Notes under the pieces: generated by a model
What the model was told of the DNA's origin: nothing
Database searches by the model: none
What the model saw: only the letters and a program-made list of their open reading frames with translations
Translations under genes and position numbers: made by a program
In this document: positions 11,407-22,460 of the stretch, piece by piece
Position numbering within the stretch: the first letter of the stretch is position 1
Layout of the letters: every line of letters starts with the position of its first letter
Assembly: GCA_963932465.1 (NCBI GenBank)
Contig: OZ010787.1
Coordinates: forward strand, 12,273,284 to 12,337,283
Length of the DNA stretch: 64,000 nucleotides
Direction of reading: 5' to 3'
Source of the DNA: Maratus speciosus
Lineage: Eukaryota; Arthropoda; Arachnida; Araneae; Salticidae

Positions 11407-12119
11407 CCGTATATACTCGCGCATAAGTCGACCCCCGCTCCTCCCAATTCTTAAGCAAAATTTTGAAAAAAATTGAATTTTCGTGTATAAGTCGAACCAC
11501 ATTTCTGGTAGCATGCTGAAAAATAATTTGTAATCGAGGATAGAAAAATTTAATAAATTTTCATTAAATTAGTAATTTTTTTACGTTTCTAATCAGATTT
11601 TTTTAATTCAACGTTTTAAACCTGTATTATGTATAACCGAAGAAGCTTAAACTATTTTGAAACCTGTTCACATCAATTCAATGATACTTAAAAAGATAAA
11701 ATTCTTTCAAAAATCCATTCAGGCATTGTTTACAAGGGTAAACAACTTCTTAGACTGCTAAAATATAGTACTTCTTTGTATTGTAGGACGTTTAAGAAAG
11801 ATATCTAGAAGCATTCTCAAGTAGGACTCTTTTTAAAAAGGGGATTAAAATGCTGAAAGGAATATATCGAAGGGTTTTTTGTCACAAGAGAAAATGGGTG
11901 CAAAACAATTACAGGGACATTGAGCTTTGTTTGTCAGTCACTTGGAAATGACCTTTGTCCGCTTTTATCTCTCATGTAATTACTTAAAAGACTGAAAAAA
12001 AAAAAAAAAACAATCGCAGTAGTCTGTGAATTTTTACTTTCTCGTGTATAAATCGATCCCCCATTTTCAACTCCCAAATTTTGTCTAAAATTCTTCGACT
12101 TGTACACGACTATATACGG
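11407..12119. mobile_element. TA-flanked MITE nested in copy A
   Basis: It starts CCGTATATACTCG and ends with the complement of CCGTATATAGTCG, with TA immediately outside both ends. Removing it restores TTATATAATTGTGAATG, which matches the neighbouring repeat units. The arms continue with ATAAGTCGA, and the whole is about 713 bp. TA targets suggest a Tc1/mariner-type donor. A short open frame across its right end (11934-12167, minus) is an artefact of the arm. Confidence 0.85.
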
Positions 12120-14369
12120 TAATTGTGAATGTAAAATAATTATTATGCGTGAAACATAATTTTTCAATTATTTGGCCGATATAGCTTGTATTTTAAAGCT
12201 TATATCGAAAGAAAAAAAAATTTTTTTTTCATGCTAATATATTAGAAGATTAAAAATTGTACTAATTTAAAAGTGTAATTGCAAATAGTTTTTGTTTAAA
12301 TAATCCCTTAATTTTACTCTAAGTAATATTAAAAATTATATAATTGTATCTTAAAACTTCGTAAAGATTATTTATAACTCACCACCTGTTAAAACTTTAC
12401 ACACTGTTTATAGCGATATTATATAATTCACTTTATATTAATCTATAAAAAATCAATATATAATCATAGTGCCAATTAAAGGTCTCGTTTTAAAGGGGTC
12501 GCACCACACATGTTCGAGTTTCAGATAAAGAGACCACATGTGTCCTTGGAAGCGATTGGTCGAAATTCTAGTCGAAACTCGTTGACCTTGTAATTGAGAG
12601 GTCAAACGCTGCTCCCCTATTCCGTTTGGGGCAGAATTGGAAATTGTTGAACATCGGTATGGATTACGTGAATGGGAGATTTCCTACTCGGCTTATTCCG
12701 TTAAGGGCAGAATCAGGACAAAGGTTTACTTTAAGTTTTCTGGGTCGCTGAATCCAAATTTTTAACTTACCCCCAAAATTTTCCCCCCGAATACACCCCA
12801 AAATAGTTGTTATTAACTTAAATTTCTTATTGTTTTAGGGGAAAAGCATTATAGCCCAGGTAATAGAGATCGTATTACTCTACCTAGACGCTCTACCTAG
12901 CAAAATTCATGGTAGTTCTGGAAAAAGGCTTACTATATGTTTTTTGGGTCGCTGAATCCGAATTTTTAACTTCTCACCAAAATTTTCCCCGGCAACCACC
13001 CCAAATTTTGGTAAAAAGCCCCCCAAAATGGTTTTTATTAAAAAAATTAATTTTTTTTATTGTTTTAGGGAAAAAGTATCTAGAAATTCAGAAAGTGGAT
13101 AAAATTAGCAACAAATTAGATACATGACATTATGACTTAGGATGAAGGGGAAGGGGGGAATCTGCCTCGGAACGCGGCGCGCGGTGCTGTGTGAACTAAA
13201 TTGCGCAATTCCACTTAACCACTCACACGTTTACATTCGCCCTCCCATCTCCCCTCCGAACTTTCTCTATAGGGTTTACTTTAAGTTTTATGGGTCGCTG
13301 AATCCGAATTTTTAACTTCCCCCAAAATTTCGCCCCCCCGAACCCCCCCCCCCCCAAATAGTTGTTTTTAAATTAAATTTCTTATTGTTTTAGGGGAAAA
13401 GCATTACAAAATTCAGAAACTAGACAAAATTTGCAACAAATAGGATGCATGACATTATGACGTAGGATGAACGGGGAGGGGGAGGCTGCCTCTGAACATG
13501 CACTGCGGCGCTACGTGCACTAAGTTATGAAGTCCAAGCGATAGGGGATTTTACAAGGCAAAATTGCATCTAGTTCTGGATTTCGACTCACTTTATGTTT
13601 TTTTTGGGTCGCTGAATCCGAATTTGTAACTTCCCACCAAAATTTCACCCGGCTACCCCCCAAAAAATTGATTTTTTGAAAAATTTTGGTTTTTGAGAAA
13701 AGCGCGCGGGGAATGCTCCGAGGCAGCCCCCTCTCTCCCCGTTTATCCTACGACATAATGTCATATATACTATTTGTTGCAAATTTTGTCTAGTTTCTGA
13801 ATTTCGTAATGCTTTTCCCCTCAAACAATAAGAAATTTAAGTTAAACACAACTATTTTGGGGGGTTTCGGGGGGGGGGGGATTTTGGGGGTAAGTTAAAA
13901 ACTCGGATTCAGCGACCCACAAAACTTAAAGTAAACCTTATAGAGAAAGTTCGGAGGGGAGATGGGAAGGCGAATGTAAACGTGTGAGTGGTTAAGTGGA
14001 ATTGTGCAACTTAGTTCACGCAGCACCGCGCGCATGTTCCGAGGCAGATCCCCCTTCCCATTCATCCTACGTCATAATATCATGTATCTTATTTGTTGCA
14101 AATTTTATCTACTTTCTGAATTTCTAGATACTTTTCCCCTAAAACAATAAAAAAAAATTTGATTTTTTTTAATAAAAACCTTTTTTTGGAGGTCATTTTA
14201 CCAAAATTTGGGGGGGTTGCCGGAAGAAATTTTGGTGGGAAGTTAAAAATTCGGATTCAGCGATCCCAAAAACATATAGTAAGCCTTTTTCCAGAACTAC
14301 CATGAATTTTGCTAGGTAGAGCCCCTATACGGTCTGTATTGCCTGGACTATGCAGTTACTTTTAGCATA

Positions 14370-15538
14370 CTGTGTAGTATACATACAAATCTATAGATCA
14401 TATAAAGGGCTGCACACACACACAAAAAGAATAAAATACTTTTCCGACTTTTTATGGTGGTAACAGAAATTGGATTTTCAAATACGTTATGCTTTTTTCA
14501 AATTGTTGATTTAGACATCATCTTTCACCTTAATAAACTGTGAAATTTTGTTACATTATTCTGAGTGTGTTGGGAAGTGTTACGTAATCTATGCTAAACG
14601 CAAGATTTTTCGTTCTTGTTTACTTTTTGTATTGGAAATACCTAAAAGCATTGGTCTGTGAGACCGTTTACAGCTGATAAGAGTTAAATCTGATTGTGGA
14701 TACCGGATAAATCTTCTGAAAGGAGTGTGGGGAGGCTTCTTGCACACCAAAAAAATCTTTTTATATTTTTTCATATAAATCAATCTCAAATGTTATTTTC
14801 AGATATTGACCATAAATTAAAATAGCATTTAAGCAGTTTCTCAAGAGAGTCTCAATTAAAGGGTTATAAATCTTCATGAAATTTTGATTTATTCTTTTTT
14901 TTTTTTCAGAAAATAATTACAAAGAAGATAAAAATTTGTGCATTAAAGAAAACTACATAAAAATCTCAGAAACTCGCTAATTGTGACGAAAAATGTGCGA
15001 GCTGTGCTCTGCAAAAAAAATATAAAAATACTTTAAAGTGATTTTTCTTAGAATATGCCTTTTTTTATAAACTGTGCGGAGTCACATGAAACAATTGATA
15101 TTTTTATATGAAATTTTAACAAATCAGGGATGCAAATATTATATTTTAAGAATCAGGGATGACAATTCCCCGTCCCAAATGACTACTTGATACCACTAAA
15201 TTTTAATGGTATTTCTCACCTTATTAGAATGACAGAATTTCTGAGATTTAATAAAGCAAGGAATATTATGAAAATTTAGTGGTGAGAATCAACCAGTTGA
15301 CACGGTGTACTCTCATGCCTGTAAGAATGAATCTAAATTTATTTACTGTTTCATCCACAAAAAAAGCATAGATAAACTCGAATATGCAATGCATTGAAAC
15401 CTTATTTCAGTAATAGAAATTTTGTTATAAAATATGCACAAACAGTATAAGCATTCAGTATTCAGTATATGCCAGAGAGTCCGAAATATATTGATAAAGC
15501 TATAAACAATTTTGCACCATTACACCACAGATAATTAA
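14370..15538. other. No gene seen
   Basis: AT-rich interval with a short (AC)n run near 14415. At 15184-15290 there is an imperfect inverted pair (ACCACTAAATTTTAATGGT... and ...AAATTTAGTGGTGAG). Nothing is recognisable as coding. Confidence 0.4.
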
Positions 15539-15618
15539 AATTTAAATAAGTGAGATGTGAATAAACCACAAATCTTTTGCTATATTGGTGTGCAAACATT
15601 TAATACAGGTTAAAAATA

Positions 15619-15791
15619 CAGTCGAACCTCGTTAACATGAACCTCAAGGGGAATCAAAATCTTGTTCATGTTAACAGCAATTCATGTTATCAGTATCAAA
15701 TCTTTGTATTGGTTTTTATAGGGGGCTGTGGAAACAATTCATGTTAAAAGTAATTCACGTTAAGCGTGTTCATGTTAACGAGGTTTGACTG
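15619..15791. mobile_element. 173-bp TA-flanked MITE
   Basis: Inward-facing CAGTCGAACCTCGTTAACAT and CAGTCAAACCTCGTTAACAT termini, with TA on both sides. The CAGTCRAACCTCGTTA end is characteristic of pogo/Tigger-like Tc1/mariner MITEs. The other arm of the host element (near 20900) has the same flanks without the insertion, apart from CA in place of the target TA. Confidence 0.92.
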
Positions 15792-16568
15792 TATTAAAAT
15801 ATTTATTCTACACTTTCAGCACACCTTCGTGGCCTTAATCAGGAATGTAAATGAACTAAGCTGGATCAGCAATGTCAAAACTCCGCCTGACATAAAATGG
15901 GACATATTGGGGGGAAAAAACAACCAATGAGCACGAAGACATGGAAATCCGATTTTACTGGCGCCATCTTTGTCCTGATTCTGCCCTTAACGGAACAAGC
16001 CGAGTAGGAAATCTCCCATTCACGTAATCCATACCGATGTTCAACAATTTCCAATTCTGCCCCAAACGGAATAGGGGAGCAGCGTTTGACCTCTCAATTA
16101 CAAGGTCAACGAGTTTCGACTAGAATTTCGACCAATCGCTTCCAAGGACACATGTGGTCTCTTTATCTGAAACTCGAACATGTGTGGTGCGACCCCTTTA
16201 AAAAGAGACCTTTAATTGGCACTATGATTATATATTGATTTTTTATAGATTAATATAAAGTGAATTATATAATATCGCTATAAACAGTGTGTAAAGTTTT
16301 AACAGGTGGTGAGTTATAAATAATCTTTACGAAGTTTTAAGATACAATTATATAATTTTTAATATTACTTAGAGTAAAATTAAGGGATTATTTAAACAAA
16401 AACTATTTGCAATTACACTTTTAAATTAGTACAATTTTTAATCTTCTAATATATTAGCATGAACGGTTTTTTTTTTCTTTCGATATAAGCTTTAAAATAC
16501 AAGCTATATCGGCCAAATAATTGAAAAATTATGTTTCACGCACAATAATTATTTTACATTCACAATTA

Positions 16569-17275
16569 CCGTATATAGTCGTGTATAAGTCGAAGAATTT
16601 TAGAGAAAATTTGGGAGTTGAAAATGGGGGATCGATTTATACACGAGAAAGTAAAAATTCACAGACTACTGCGATTGTTTTTTTTTTCAGTCTTTTAAGT
16701 AATTACATGAGAGATAAAAGCGGACAAAGGTCATTTCCAAGTGACTGACAAACAAAGCTCAATGTCCTTGTAATTGTTTTGCACCCATTTTCTCTTGTGA
16801 CAAAAAACCCTTCAATATATTCCTTTCAGCATTTTAATCCCCTTTTTAAAAAGAGTCCAACTTGAGAATGCTTCTAGATATCTTTCTTAAAAGTCCTACA
16901 ATACAAAGAAGTACTATATTTTAGCAGTCTAAGAAGTTGTTTACCCTTGTAAACAATGCCTGAATGGATTTTTGAAAGAATTTTATCTTTTTAAGTATCA
17001 TTGAATTGATGTGAACAGGTTTCAAAATAGTTTAAGCTTCTTCGGTTATACATAATACAGGTTTAAAACGTTGAATTAAAAAAATCTGATTAGAAACGTA
17101 AAAAAATTACTAATTTAATGAAAATTTATTAAATTTTTCTATCCTCGATTACAAATTATTTTTCAGCATGCTACCAGAAATGTGGTTCGACTTATACACG
17201 AAAATTCAATTTTTTTCAAAATTTTGCTTAAGAATTGGGAGGAGCGGGGGTCGACTTATGCGCGAGTATATACGG
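16569..17275. mobile_element. TA-flanked MITE nested in copy B
   Basis: The same MITE at the same internal position as in copy A, again with TA on both sides. Because both copies carry it at the same site, it entered the 2.9-kb family before the two copies separated. Confidence 0.85.
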
Positions 17276-17951
17276 TATATAATTTTTTATTAATATTTAG
17301 ATTAAAATCGAGGGATTATTTAAAGAAAAACTATTTGTAATTACTCTTTTGTGAAGATTAAAACTTACTGTATTAATTCAAATATATATTTATCATAAAG
17401 TCTTTTTTTATGTGAGTACGCTTTATTAAACTAACTTTTTCAATACAAGCTTTCTTTTTCTTTTTTTTTTTTTTTTTTTTTACAAGTTTTAAAATACAAG
17501 CTAAGTCAGCCAAATAATTGAAAAATAATGCATACTCATAATTATTTTACAATTACATAATTTTTTATTGTTATTTAAAGTAAAACCAAGGAATTATTTT
17601 AACAAAAACTATTTGTAAATACTCTCTTGAATTAATACAGCAAGTTTTAATCTTCTCAAAAATATATTTTACCATGAAGGGTTTTGTTTTATTTTTATGT
17701 AATTACACTTTATTATACTAACTTTTTTAATACAAGCTTTTTTTTTATGTATACAAGTTTTAAAATACAAGCTATGGTAAATCTCTAGGCCAATTAATTG
17801 AAACTTTATGCTTTCTCATAATTATTTTACATTTATATTTTAATTATTATTATTAGAATAAAATAAACGGATTTAAGCAAAAACTATTTGTAATTATACT
17901 TTTGGATTACAACAAGTTTTAATCTTCTTAAAAATATATTTCAGCATGAAG

Positions 17952-17996
<45 letters not shown>
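17952..17996. repeat. Long poly-T tract
   Basis: About 45 consecutive T. Copy A has a shorter A-rich tract with AAAT units at the matching place, so this is a length expansion after duplication. Confidence 0.95.
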
Positions 17997-17998
<2 letters not shown>

Positions 17999-18987
17999 GA
18001 GCTTTAAAATACGAGCTATATCAGTCAAATATAATTCAAAAATTATGCTTCAGTCGCGATTATCTTACATTTACAATGATATAATATTTATTATTATTTA
18101 GAGTAAAATTAAGAAATTATTTATACAAAAAGTATATTTGTAATTACATTTTTGGATTAGTACAATAAGTTTTAATCTTCTCAAATGTATTATTTAGGAT
18201 TATTATTATTATTATTATTTTGAATACAAGCTTTAAAAGACAAGCTCTATCAGCCAAATAATTGGAAAATTAAGTTTCACTCATAATTATGTTACATTGT
18301 ATATTATAACATTATATATTATACATTATGTATATATACATTATTATATATTTTTTATTGTTTAGATCAAAATCAAGGGATTATTTAAGCAAAAATTATT
18401 TGTAATTGCACTTTTGGATTAGTGCAATAAGTTTTAATCTCAAAAATATATTTTAGCATAAAGATTTTTTTTTAATATAAATTTTAAAATACAAGCTGTA
18501 TTAGCCAAATAATTGAAAAACTATGCTTCACCCACAATTAATTTACATTTAATTTAAGGTAAAACTATTTCTAGTAATGAACCTAACAAAACTGAATAAT
18601 AATAATAACAATACTACAATGCGAATATACATTTAACAAAAATTAGGTCTATCTATCCTCATTTACAAGAGATGCATATCTCTTGATATACAGAGACGCC
18701 ATCTTAAACCGACCCAAGTAATGCTTTCCGGCTGCTGATTGCAGTCGGGATGAATTACGACGAAGCAACCCCGGTGAATGGGAAATAATTCCAACACGTT
18801 AGGGGCAGAATGGGAAAATATCACTTCGTCGGCGCATTACGAGAAAGTAACCCGTTCCGAGAAGGGCAGAATCAGGACACTGTATACAAATACTCTGTCG
18901 CCATCTATATGTGAAAATATCGATGACCTGCATAACTCAAAATTAAATGTTTGTTACGATATTTAACCAAAGTTTCGGAATATTATA

Positions 18988-20557
18988 TAGTGCGTCTCAA
19001 AATTTTATGCACTCTTCAAACATGGTTAAAAATAATTGAAAAAGATTATATATGAAGCCAATTTACAATAAATAGTCGATATTGAATCAAAATCAAATAA
19101 AATAAGCAGATTTTGTTGGTTAAAATAAAAATTACATTAATTTTTATTGAATTTGCTTTTTTTCTTGAAGAAACACCGTCTCAAAAGTTTAAGCACTTTA
19201 TGCTAATTTTTTTAGAAACACGGGATTGGATGGGTGTAATGAAGTTGTATGACGTCATTTTCCAATTTTATAAAAATATAAAAGTGAAAAAATCATTTCC
19301 ACTCGTTTTAAAAATACCGAAGGGTAAAGAATTCACGAGAGGTGACATTTTAAAAGTTTTTAAATTGAAATCACAAAATAAAACTTTTTCTTAAAATGCA
19401 AAAATTTTAAATTGATCAAAGCAATGTATCTATATCAAGTATTCCTTAGAAATGATAATTTCAACCGGAAACCAAGATGTAGACGACCACGCAAGACGTT
19501 TGTTGAGACGGATAAGAGAATACGGAAATTCGTGTTTAGATAAAATATGCCCATACAGCAAATTTAAAATAATCTCGGTATACAAGTGTCCAACGATACT
19601 GTACGTACATAGACGTATTAAAGAATGTGATTACATCATACTAAAGAAAATGGCTTGCAAACCATGTTTCAAACTACACCACTAACAAGCAAGAATAAAT
19701 TACACACGTCTTGCGGGGGACAAGTGGCTTACTGTTTTATTCAGTGATGAGTAAAAATGGAACTTAGATGGCCCTGATGCGTTAAACATGTATTGACATG
19801 ATCTCCAAAAGGAACCAAGGAGTATTTTCAACAGGCAGCAAGGCGATAAGCCTGATATGGTTTGGGGGGTATTCGACTTCAACAGCCTGACCTCTGTGGA
19901 TTTTCTAAAAGGAAGACAAAATTGTCAAAATTATCAAGAGACTCTGAACCAACATTTCCTTCCATTCGGTGACTTTTGAAGATCCTGGATGGATCTTTGA
20001 AAAAGTTAATGCATCAATATACATATCACATACTACATTACATAACCGTGGCTAACGCAGAAAAATTTTTAAATTCTTGACTCGCCAGCTTTAAATCCTG
20101 GCATAAACCGGATTGAGAATGTCTATGGCGTTTTAACTCGCCAGGTTCACAGCAATGGAAAACAGTATGACTCTCTTGAAAAATTCAAAAAGACCATATA
20201 TAAAGCATGGTACTCTTTGCCACCAGAAACACTACAAAAACTAATAATTTCGATGGACAGATGTATATTTGAACTAATCCGAAATCACGAAAAAATAATT
20301 TGCATGTAATAGTTCTTTAAAAATGATAAATGCAGTTGTTTTTGCCATTGTGCATAAACTTTTGAGACAGTTTTGTTTGAACAAATTTTAAATTATATTT
20401 TTTACAAATGTGTAATTTAAATTTTTCTACTTTTGACATCATTTATTTAAATGAAGTTGCGATATACACAAATAAAAAAATGCTTTTTATTTTAACTCTT
20501 TATTATTCATTAAAAATCAACAATTTATGCTTGTGCATAAACTTTTGAGACGTACTA
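18988..20557 (+). mobile_element. Tc1/mariner (Tc3-like) transposon, degenerate
   Basis: The terminal repeats are TAGTGCGTCTCAAAATTTTA on the left and TAGTACGTCTCAAAAGTTTA read inward on the right, with TA outside each. The length of 1.57 kb and one central transposase frame fit an autonomous Tc1-group element that has decayed. Confidence 0.88.
19317..20309 (+). pseudogene. Tc3-like DDE transposase, broken
   Basis: The N-terminal piece reads PKGKEFTRGDILK, the usual start of the Tc3-group helix-turn-helix. After a break, RRIREYGNSCLDKIC and KKMACKP follow the linker region. The catalytic core reads LFSDE (first Asp present), then NLDGPDAL, PDMVWGVF and GRQNCQNYQETLNQHFLPFG. The second catalytic block is WIFEKVNAS, with Val at the position normally Asp. 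The third block, INRIENVYGVL, keeps the Glu. The C-terminus reads YSLPPETLQKLIISMD and ends at a TAA. Several internal stops and frame changes (for example after FSDE and in the WIF block) make it inactive. It lies inside intact terminal repeats. Confidence 0.9.
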
Positions 20558-20978
20558 TATGACATATTGTCATTACATACTTCCTATTTTCTTTACAAAA
20601 TTACTATTGATTCTCTAATTAAATTCTTATGTGAGTCATTACCTGGAACAATAAGTCTAGCACTCTCAGAATCAATATAGCAATTATAATTATTGAGATA
20701 AAATCTTGACAGGGCTGTAGATGGTTTTTGATATTTTATATCATTACGGTGAGTCTTCGTACTCATTCGTTGTTTTATCCCCATGTGTATGATTTTCTCT
20801 GTCGGGCGGAGTTTTGACACTGCTGATCGAGATTAGTCCTTTTACATTCCTGAGGAAGGCCACGGAGGTGTGCTGAAACTGTAGAATGAATATTTTAATG
20901 TTTTAATCTATATTAAATGTTTGTACACCCAATATAGCAAAAGATTTGTGGTTTATTCACATTTCACATATTTAAATG

Positions 20979-21336
20979 TTTTATTGATAAAGCGCAATGT
21001 TTCTGTTCAATTTAAGATATTTTAAGTAATCGAGTATGAATGCTTCAGCGTAATATTTTAAACAAAATGTTACTGTTTTTATCTCTCAAACACAGATACT
21101 TCTTACTTGCTAAATTGAATGAAAGTATTGATTTATAAAGCATGTTACTTTTTATTTCCATTAAATAAATGTGATTTTCCCATATACAAAGTGCCCATTA
21201 TTAATATTTTATATTTTTTCGATTTTAGTTGTAATCTTACCGTTTAAGGCTGTTCTCAAACCAATACAGGCTACTTTCTGATACGTTTTTAAATTCATTT
21301 TTATACGCAAACGTATCACATTGCTAAGTACGCTTA
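20979..21336. other. No gene seen
   Basis: AT-rich spacer between two mobile elements. No supported feature. Confidence 0.4.
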
Positions 21337-21340
21337 TTAA

Positions 21341-22283
21341 CCCTTAAATGCATAGTGTAACTCAGGAGTTATATGATCTTTTTTTTTTTTTTTTTTTTGC
21401 CATTTGGCGCTTTCTATTGGTCTTTTTCTGAACTATATGTGTTACTCATGTGTGATAACACGCATTTAAGGTCATGAAGTCTGTTTTTGTTCCGATTTGT
21501 TATCACGGGGAGGTTCTAATATATTTTGTTGATACTGCTTGCAATGTGCTCAACTGGCGTTTTTTCTCCATCTTTATAAGGTAATAATTATTAATTCTGC
21601 AAACTATTAAGAGCATTATAAAAATTATTATAGCGTTGAATAGTTGTTACTGCGCAGTGTAAATACTTTAAAGTAAGTATATAATTTACAATTATAATTT
21701 TTTGTTATGCAACTCAGGAATGACATTATGACATTATGTCCAACAGAAACATAAATAAATTTTTTACTATTTTTCTAGTGGATAATTAACAAAAATAGGC
21801 TCAAATATAATGTTTTCCGAACAAAATAAAAAAGAGCCTATACACTAGTCGTGCGAAGAAACGAGAATGCTAATGTTCAAGGTATGGGAGAAATCTTTGC
21901 AGATTTCTCGCTTGTATTTTAGTAATTTTAACACGTTGAATGCCAAGTCTATTTTTTCTGTATTTCTGTTTGGGCTACGAAATAAGATTCCCGTTACACA
22001 ATCTATAAGTGTCAGACACCGATGACTGACGCGGCCTAAACGGAATGTCACCGGTGACTGACATGGCACTTAACGTGTTAAATGATTTTGCATACGATAC
22101 CTGAGGTTGATATTTTATATTGTGCTTTTGCATTTTTTCGATTTTAGTTCCTGTTTTTTTTTGTATGAAGATAGTTACACTTTCAAAGTAAAATATTTTC
22201 ACCATTTTTCTAGTGGATAATTAACAAAAATAGACTCAAATAAAATGTTTTCCAAACAAATAAAAAAATCATGCATTAAAGGG
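21341..22283. mobile_element. TTAA-flanked MITE (piggyBac-type)
   Basis: Begins CCCTTAAATGCAT and ends with ATGCATTAAAGGG. TTAA lies directly outside both ends. CCC-starting termini with TTAA duplications are the piggyBac hallmark. The right end lies inside the second unit of a local tandem duplication, so the history is not simple and the assignment is moderate. Confidence 0.6.
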
Positions 22284-22455
22284 TTAAAAGGCTACACTAG
22301 TCGTGTGAAAAAACGAGAACACTAATTTTAAAGCTATGGAAGAAATCTTTACAGATTTCTCGCTTGTATTTTAGTAATTTTAAATGATTTTGCATAGGAT
22401 ACCTGAGGTCGATATTTTATATCGTTCGTTTGTACTTTTTCGATTTTAGTTAGAG
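21773..22455. repeat. ~430-bp direct duplication (two units)
   Basis: TTCTAGTGGATAATTAACAA at about 21773 recurs at about 22207. CACTAGTCGTG...GATTTCTCGCTTGTATTTTA recurs about 445 bp downstream, as does the CTGAGGT-CGATATTTTATAT region. Unit 1 carries a 146-bp MITE that unit 2 lacks. Confidence 0.85.
21932..22077. mobile_element. 146-bp TTAA-flanked MITE with visible empty site
   Basis: Starts CACGTTGAATGCCAAGTC and ends with the complement of CACGTTAAGTGCCATGTC; TTAA is on both sides. The second unit of the local duplication reads AGTAATTTTAAATGATTTTG uninterrupted at about 22372, which is the pre-insertion site with a single TTAA. Confidence 0.93.
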
Positions 22456-22460
22456 TTTTT

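Larger units (their letters stand above)
9807..12720 (+). mobile_element. 2.9-kb element, copy A (TGTCCTGATTCTGCCC termini)
   Basis: It begins TGTCCTGATTCTGCCCTT and ends with the exact reverse complement, GGGCAGAATCAGGACA. A diverged subterminal match follows (CCAATTCTGCCCC and TCCCATTCAC occur near both ends). It is flanked by AAG on both sides, and the intact module at about 13945 (reverse strand) reads CTATAAGGTTTAC across the join, which supports a 3-bp target duplication. The interior is non-coding and holds degenerate ~240-270 bp repeats plus a nested TA MITE. The superfamily is unassigned. A nearly identical copy lies inverted at 15971-18879. Confidence 0.85.
9378..14369. mobile_element. 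Inverted-repeat element carrying a 2.9-kb insertion
   Basis: TAACTG-ATAGTCCAGGCAATA at the left end (about 9391-9410) is mirrored by TATTGCCTGGACTA at the right end (14337-14350). The weaker pairing extends roughly 20 bp further out. Inside are several copies of a ~370-bp module that contains GGGTCGCTGAATCCGAATTT and GCAACAAATTAGAT-type blocks. Copies at 9420-9806, 12721-12850, 12885-13275, 13270-13550 and 13580-13690 are direct; those at 13690-13950 and 13950-14340 are inverted. The symmetry point is near 13690. The 2.9-kb element at 9807-12720 interrupts a module, and uninterrupted modules at about 13266 and 13945 show the empty site. Outer boundaries are approximate. Confidence 0.65.
15971..18879 (-). 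mobile_element. 2.9-kb element, copy B (inverted)
   Basis: Same termini and same internal order as copy A, in reverse orientation, with only scattered differences in the stretches compared by eye. The flanks are CTT on the left and CTG on the right, i.e. a 3-bp duplication with one mismatch. Because flanking DNA outside the termini is unrelated to that of copy A, these are two insertions of one family and not one duplicated segment. Differences include a long T-run near 17952 where copy A has an A/AAAT stretch. Confidence 0.85.
15539..20978. mobile_element. Inverted-repeat element carrying three later insertions
   Basis: GTGAATAAACCACAAATC at about 15557, and TTCAGCACACCTTCGTGGCC further in, pair with the reverse complement at about 20795-20978. 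The arms extend inward as far as GTCAAAACTCCGCC. Without the insertions it is well under 1 kb. Its left arm contains a 173-bp MITE that is missing from the right arm. Its interior contains copy B of the 2.9-kb element and a Tc3-like transposon. The exact outer ends and target duplication are not resolved. Confidence 0.6.

Noticed and set aside
11934..12167. Open frames of 75-77 codons that are nearly identical here and at 16521-16748
   Set aside because: They are the same arm of the nested TA MITE in the two copies of the 2.9-kb element; identity reflects recent duplication, not coding constraint.
9807..12720. Helitron for the 2.9-kb element
   Set aside because: It has terminal inverted repeats and a flanking duplication; no TC start or CTRR hairpin end is visible.
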